Origin: Rhizobium glycinendophyticum
GTDB lineage: Bacteria > Pseudomonadota > Alphaproteobacteria > Rhizobiales > Rhizobiaceae
Direction of reading: 5' to 3'
NCBI RefSeq assembly: GCF_006443685.1
Contig: NZ_VFYP01000001.1
Location: 2,542,001 to 2,606,000, forward strand
DNA length: 64,000 nucleotides
The notes beneath the pieces are model-generated. The model had not been told where the DNA came from, did no database searches, and was given only the letters and a program-made list of their open reading frames with translations. Positions 62,800 through 64,000 of the stretch are shown here, in pieces. Each line of letters starts with the position of its first letter. Position 1 is the stretch's first letter. The position numbers and the translations under genes were made by a program.

Positions 62800-64000
62800 T
62801 CACTCCGCCGCCTCCTCCGATGCCTCGTCCAGCGCCTTGGCCGCCTCTTCTGCGCGCAGCGTCTTCGCCTGCTCTTCGTCCGGATCGGTCTGGTCCGGCA
62901 AGAAGCCGCCGGACTGGCGGTTCCAGAGGTCGGCATAGATGCCGCCGGTCTGGACCAATTGCTGATGCGTGCCTTCTTCCACGATCCGGCCCTTGTCGAG
63001 CACGATCAGCCGGTCCATCTGCGTCAAAGTGGAGAGCCGGTGGGCGATCGCGATCACGGTCTTGTCCTCGATCAGCTTGAACAGGCTTTCCTGGATCGCG
63101 GCCTCGACTTCCGAGTCGAGCGCAGACGTTGCCTCGTCCAGGATCAGGATCGGCGCGTCCTTGAGAAAGACGCGGGCAATCGCGATCCGCTGCCTTTGGC
63201 CACCGGAGAGCTTCACCCCGCGCTCGCCGACATGGGCGTCAAGACCAACGCGGCCCTGCTGGTCGGCAAGTGCCTGGATGAAGTCCCAGGCATTGGCCCG
63301 CTTCGCCGCCTCGATCACCTCGGCATCGCTGGCATCCGGCCGACCATAGGCGATGTTCTCGCGGATCGAACGGTGCAGCAGAGACGTGTCCTGGGTAACG
63401 ACGCCAACAAGCGCGCGAAGACTGTCCTGGCTCACCTGCGAGATATCCTGCCCATCGATCAGGATTTTTCCCTTCTCGATATCGTAGAAGCGCAGGAGCA
63501 GGTTCATCAGCGTCGTCTTGCCGGCACCCGAGCGCCCGACGAGACCGACCTTCTCACCAGCCTTGATCGTCAGCGAGAAGCCTTCGATGACGCCCTTCTG
63601 CTTGCCATAGTGGAAGCGTACGCCGTCATAGACGATCTCCCCCCTCGGCGCGGCAAGCGCCTTGGCCTGTGGCTCATCGACGATGTCATGCGGCTTGGTC
63701 ATCATGCCCATGCCGTCATAGACAGTGCCTATGTTCTCAAAGAGGGCCGCGACTTCCCACATGATCCATTGCGACATCCCGTTGATCCGCATGGAAAGCC
63801 CGATCGCAACCGCAATCGCCCCGACCGTGACATTGCCGTTCAGCCAGAACCAGATGCCGAGGCCAGCGACTGCGAACTGCACAATGGCATTGTTGATGTC
63901 GACGCAGATGTTGAGCAGCGAAATCTGCCGCATCTGCCGGTGCACCGTGCCAAGGAAGGCATCCATGCCTTCCCGTGCATAGGTCTCCTCGCGCCCGGCA
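62800..64000 (-). CDS. ABC exporter (partial, N-terminus outside the window)
   Basis: The C-terminal 400 residues or so of a type IV ABC exporter related to the gene at 56.4-58.2 kb. The transmembrane remainder (INNAIVQFAVAGLGIWFWLN) is followed by the ATPase: Walker A GRSGAGKTT, signature LSGGQRQ, Walker B ILILDEATSALD, H-loop IAHRLST, and a charged tail. The frame remains open to the window edge (ending EETYAREGMDAF), so the gene is truncated only by the window. Confidence 0.9.
   Translation of the reverse strand, partial: AGREETYAREGMDAFLGTVHRQMRQISLLNICVDINNAIVQFAVAGLGIWFWLNGNVTVGAIAVAIGLSMRINGMSQWIMWEVAALFENIGTVYDGMGMMTKPHDIVDEPQAKALAAPRGEIVYDGVRFHYGKQKGVIEGFSLTIKAGEKVGLVGRSGAGKTTLMNLLLRFYDIEKGKILIDGQDISQVSQDSLRALVGVVTQDTSLLHRSIRENIAYGRPDASDAEVIEAAKRANAWDFIQALADQQGRVGLDAHVGERGVKLSGGQRQRIAIARVFLKDAPILILDEATSALDSEVEAAIQESLFKLIEDKTVIAIAHRLSTLTQMDRLIVLDKGRIVEEGTHQQLVQTGGIYADLWNRQSGGFLPDQTDPDEEQAKTLRAEEAAKALDEASEEAAE

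Overview
The window is a 64 kb piece of an alphaproteobacterial chromosome, almost certainly from the Rhizobiaceae (Rhizobium/Allorhizobium/Agrobacterium/Sinorhizobium group). The evidence is gene order: greA-lpsB-lpsE-lpsD, an Lrp gene, trxB, an LsrB/VtlR-type LysR gene, an AbcR-type small RNA and an ArsR gene follow one another as in Sinorhizobium meliloti and Agrobacterium. rplY-pth-ychF and fbcFBC (petABC) are also present. The DNA is GC-rich, dense and mostly core genome. I found no rRNA, tRNA, CRISPR array, prophage or insertion sequence.

Layout. 0-7 kb: greA and an LPS-core locus (three lps-type glycosyltransferases, a further glycosyltransferase, two methyltransferases, an Lrp regulator). 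7-11 kb: trxB, lsrB, one AbcR-like sRNA, an ArsR regulator and an Old Yellow Enzyme. 11-16.6 kb: a LysR/SDR/membrane-protein cluster, a DUF2188 protein, a ChaA-type antiporter and an OpgC-type acyltransferase behind a near-perfect EcfG (general stress) promoter. 16.7-24.4 kb: sugar dehydrogenase, a VapBC-like toxin-antitoxin pair, aspartate aminotransferase, a sulfide:quinone reductase-like flavoprotein, cold-shock protein, BA14K protein, an MBL hydrolase and a 54-residue membrane protein. 24.7-29.9 kb: PetP-PetR-kinase regulatory operon, then csaA-proC-ybjN and ubiK on the other strand. 30-36 kb: lgt, midA, pgeF, a divergent M24 protein, a lipoprotein and prs. 36-40.2 kb: an orphan protein and an aldehyde dehydrogenase/DUF779/GAF-Fis group with a 146-bp imperfect palindrome. 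40.4-48 kb: rplY, pth and ychF with several genes inserted between them (GGDEF-EAL protein, binding protein, TetR/RidA pair with three tandem operators, clpS). 48-53 kb: a secreted orphan, two MaoC proteins, gpx, AraC, LysE and apt. 53-64 kb: cytochrome bc1 operon and two related ABC exporters, separated by a degenerate GGDEF protein, a two-gene DUF606 transporter and a chemoreceptor.

How it fits together. The left end joins envelope (LPS core) synthesis, redox homeostasis (trxB, LsrB) and post-transcriptional control of uptake (AbcR). The rest is translation housekeeping, respiration and small regulator-target pairs: ArsR/OYE, LysR/SDR, TetR/RidA, AraC/LysE and GAF-Fis/ALDH. No single large novel system is evident. 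The strongest second-look items are the single-copy AbcR locus beside lsrB, the EcfG promoter, the triple CATACG operator, the long palindrome, the metal-site-less M24 protein and the degenerate GGDEF protein. Family names are assigned by reading motifs and gene order; no database search was possible.
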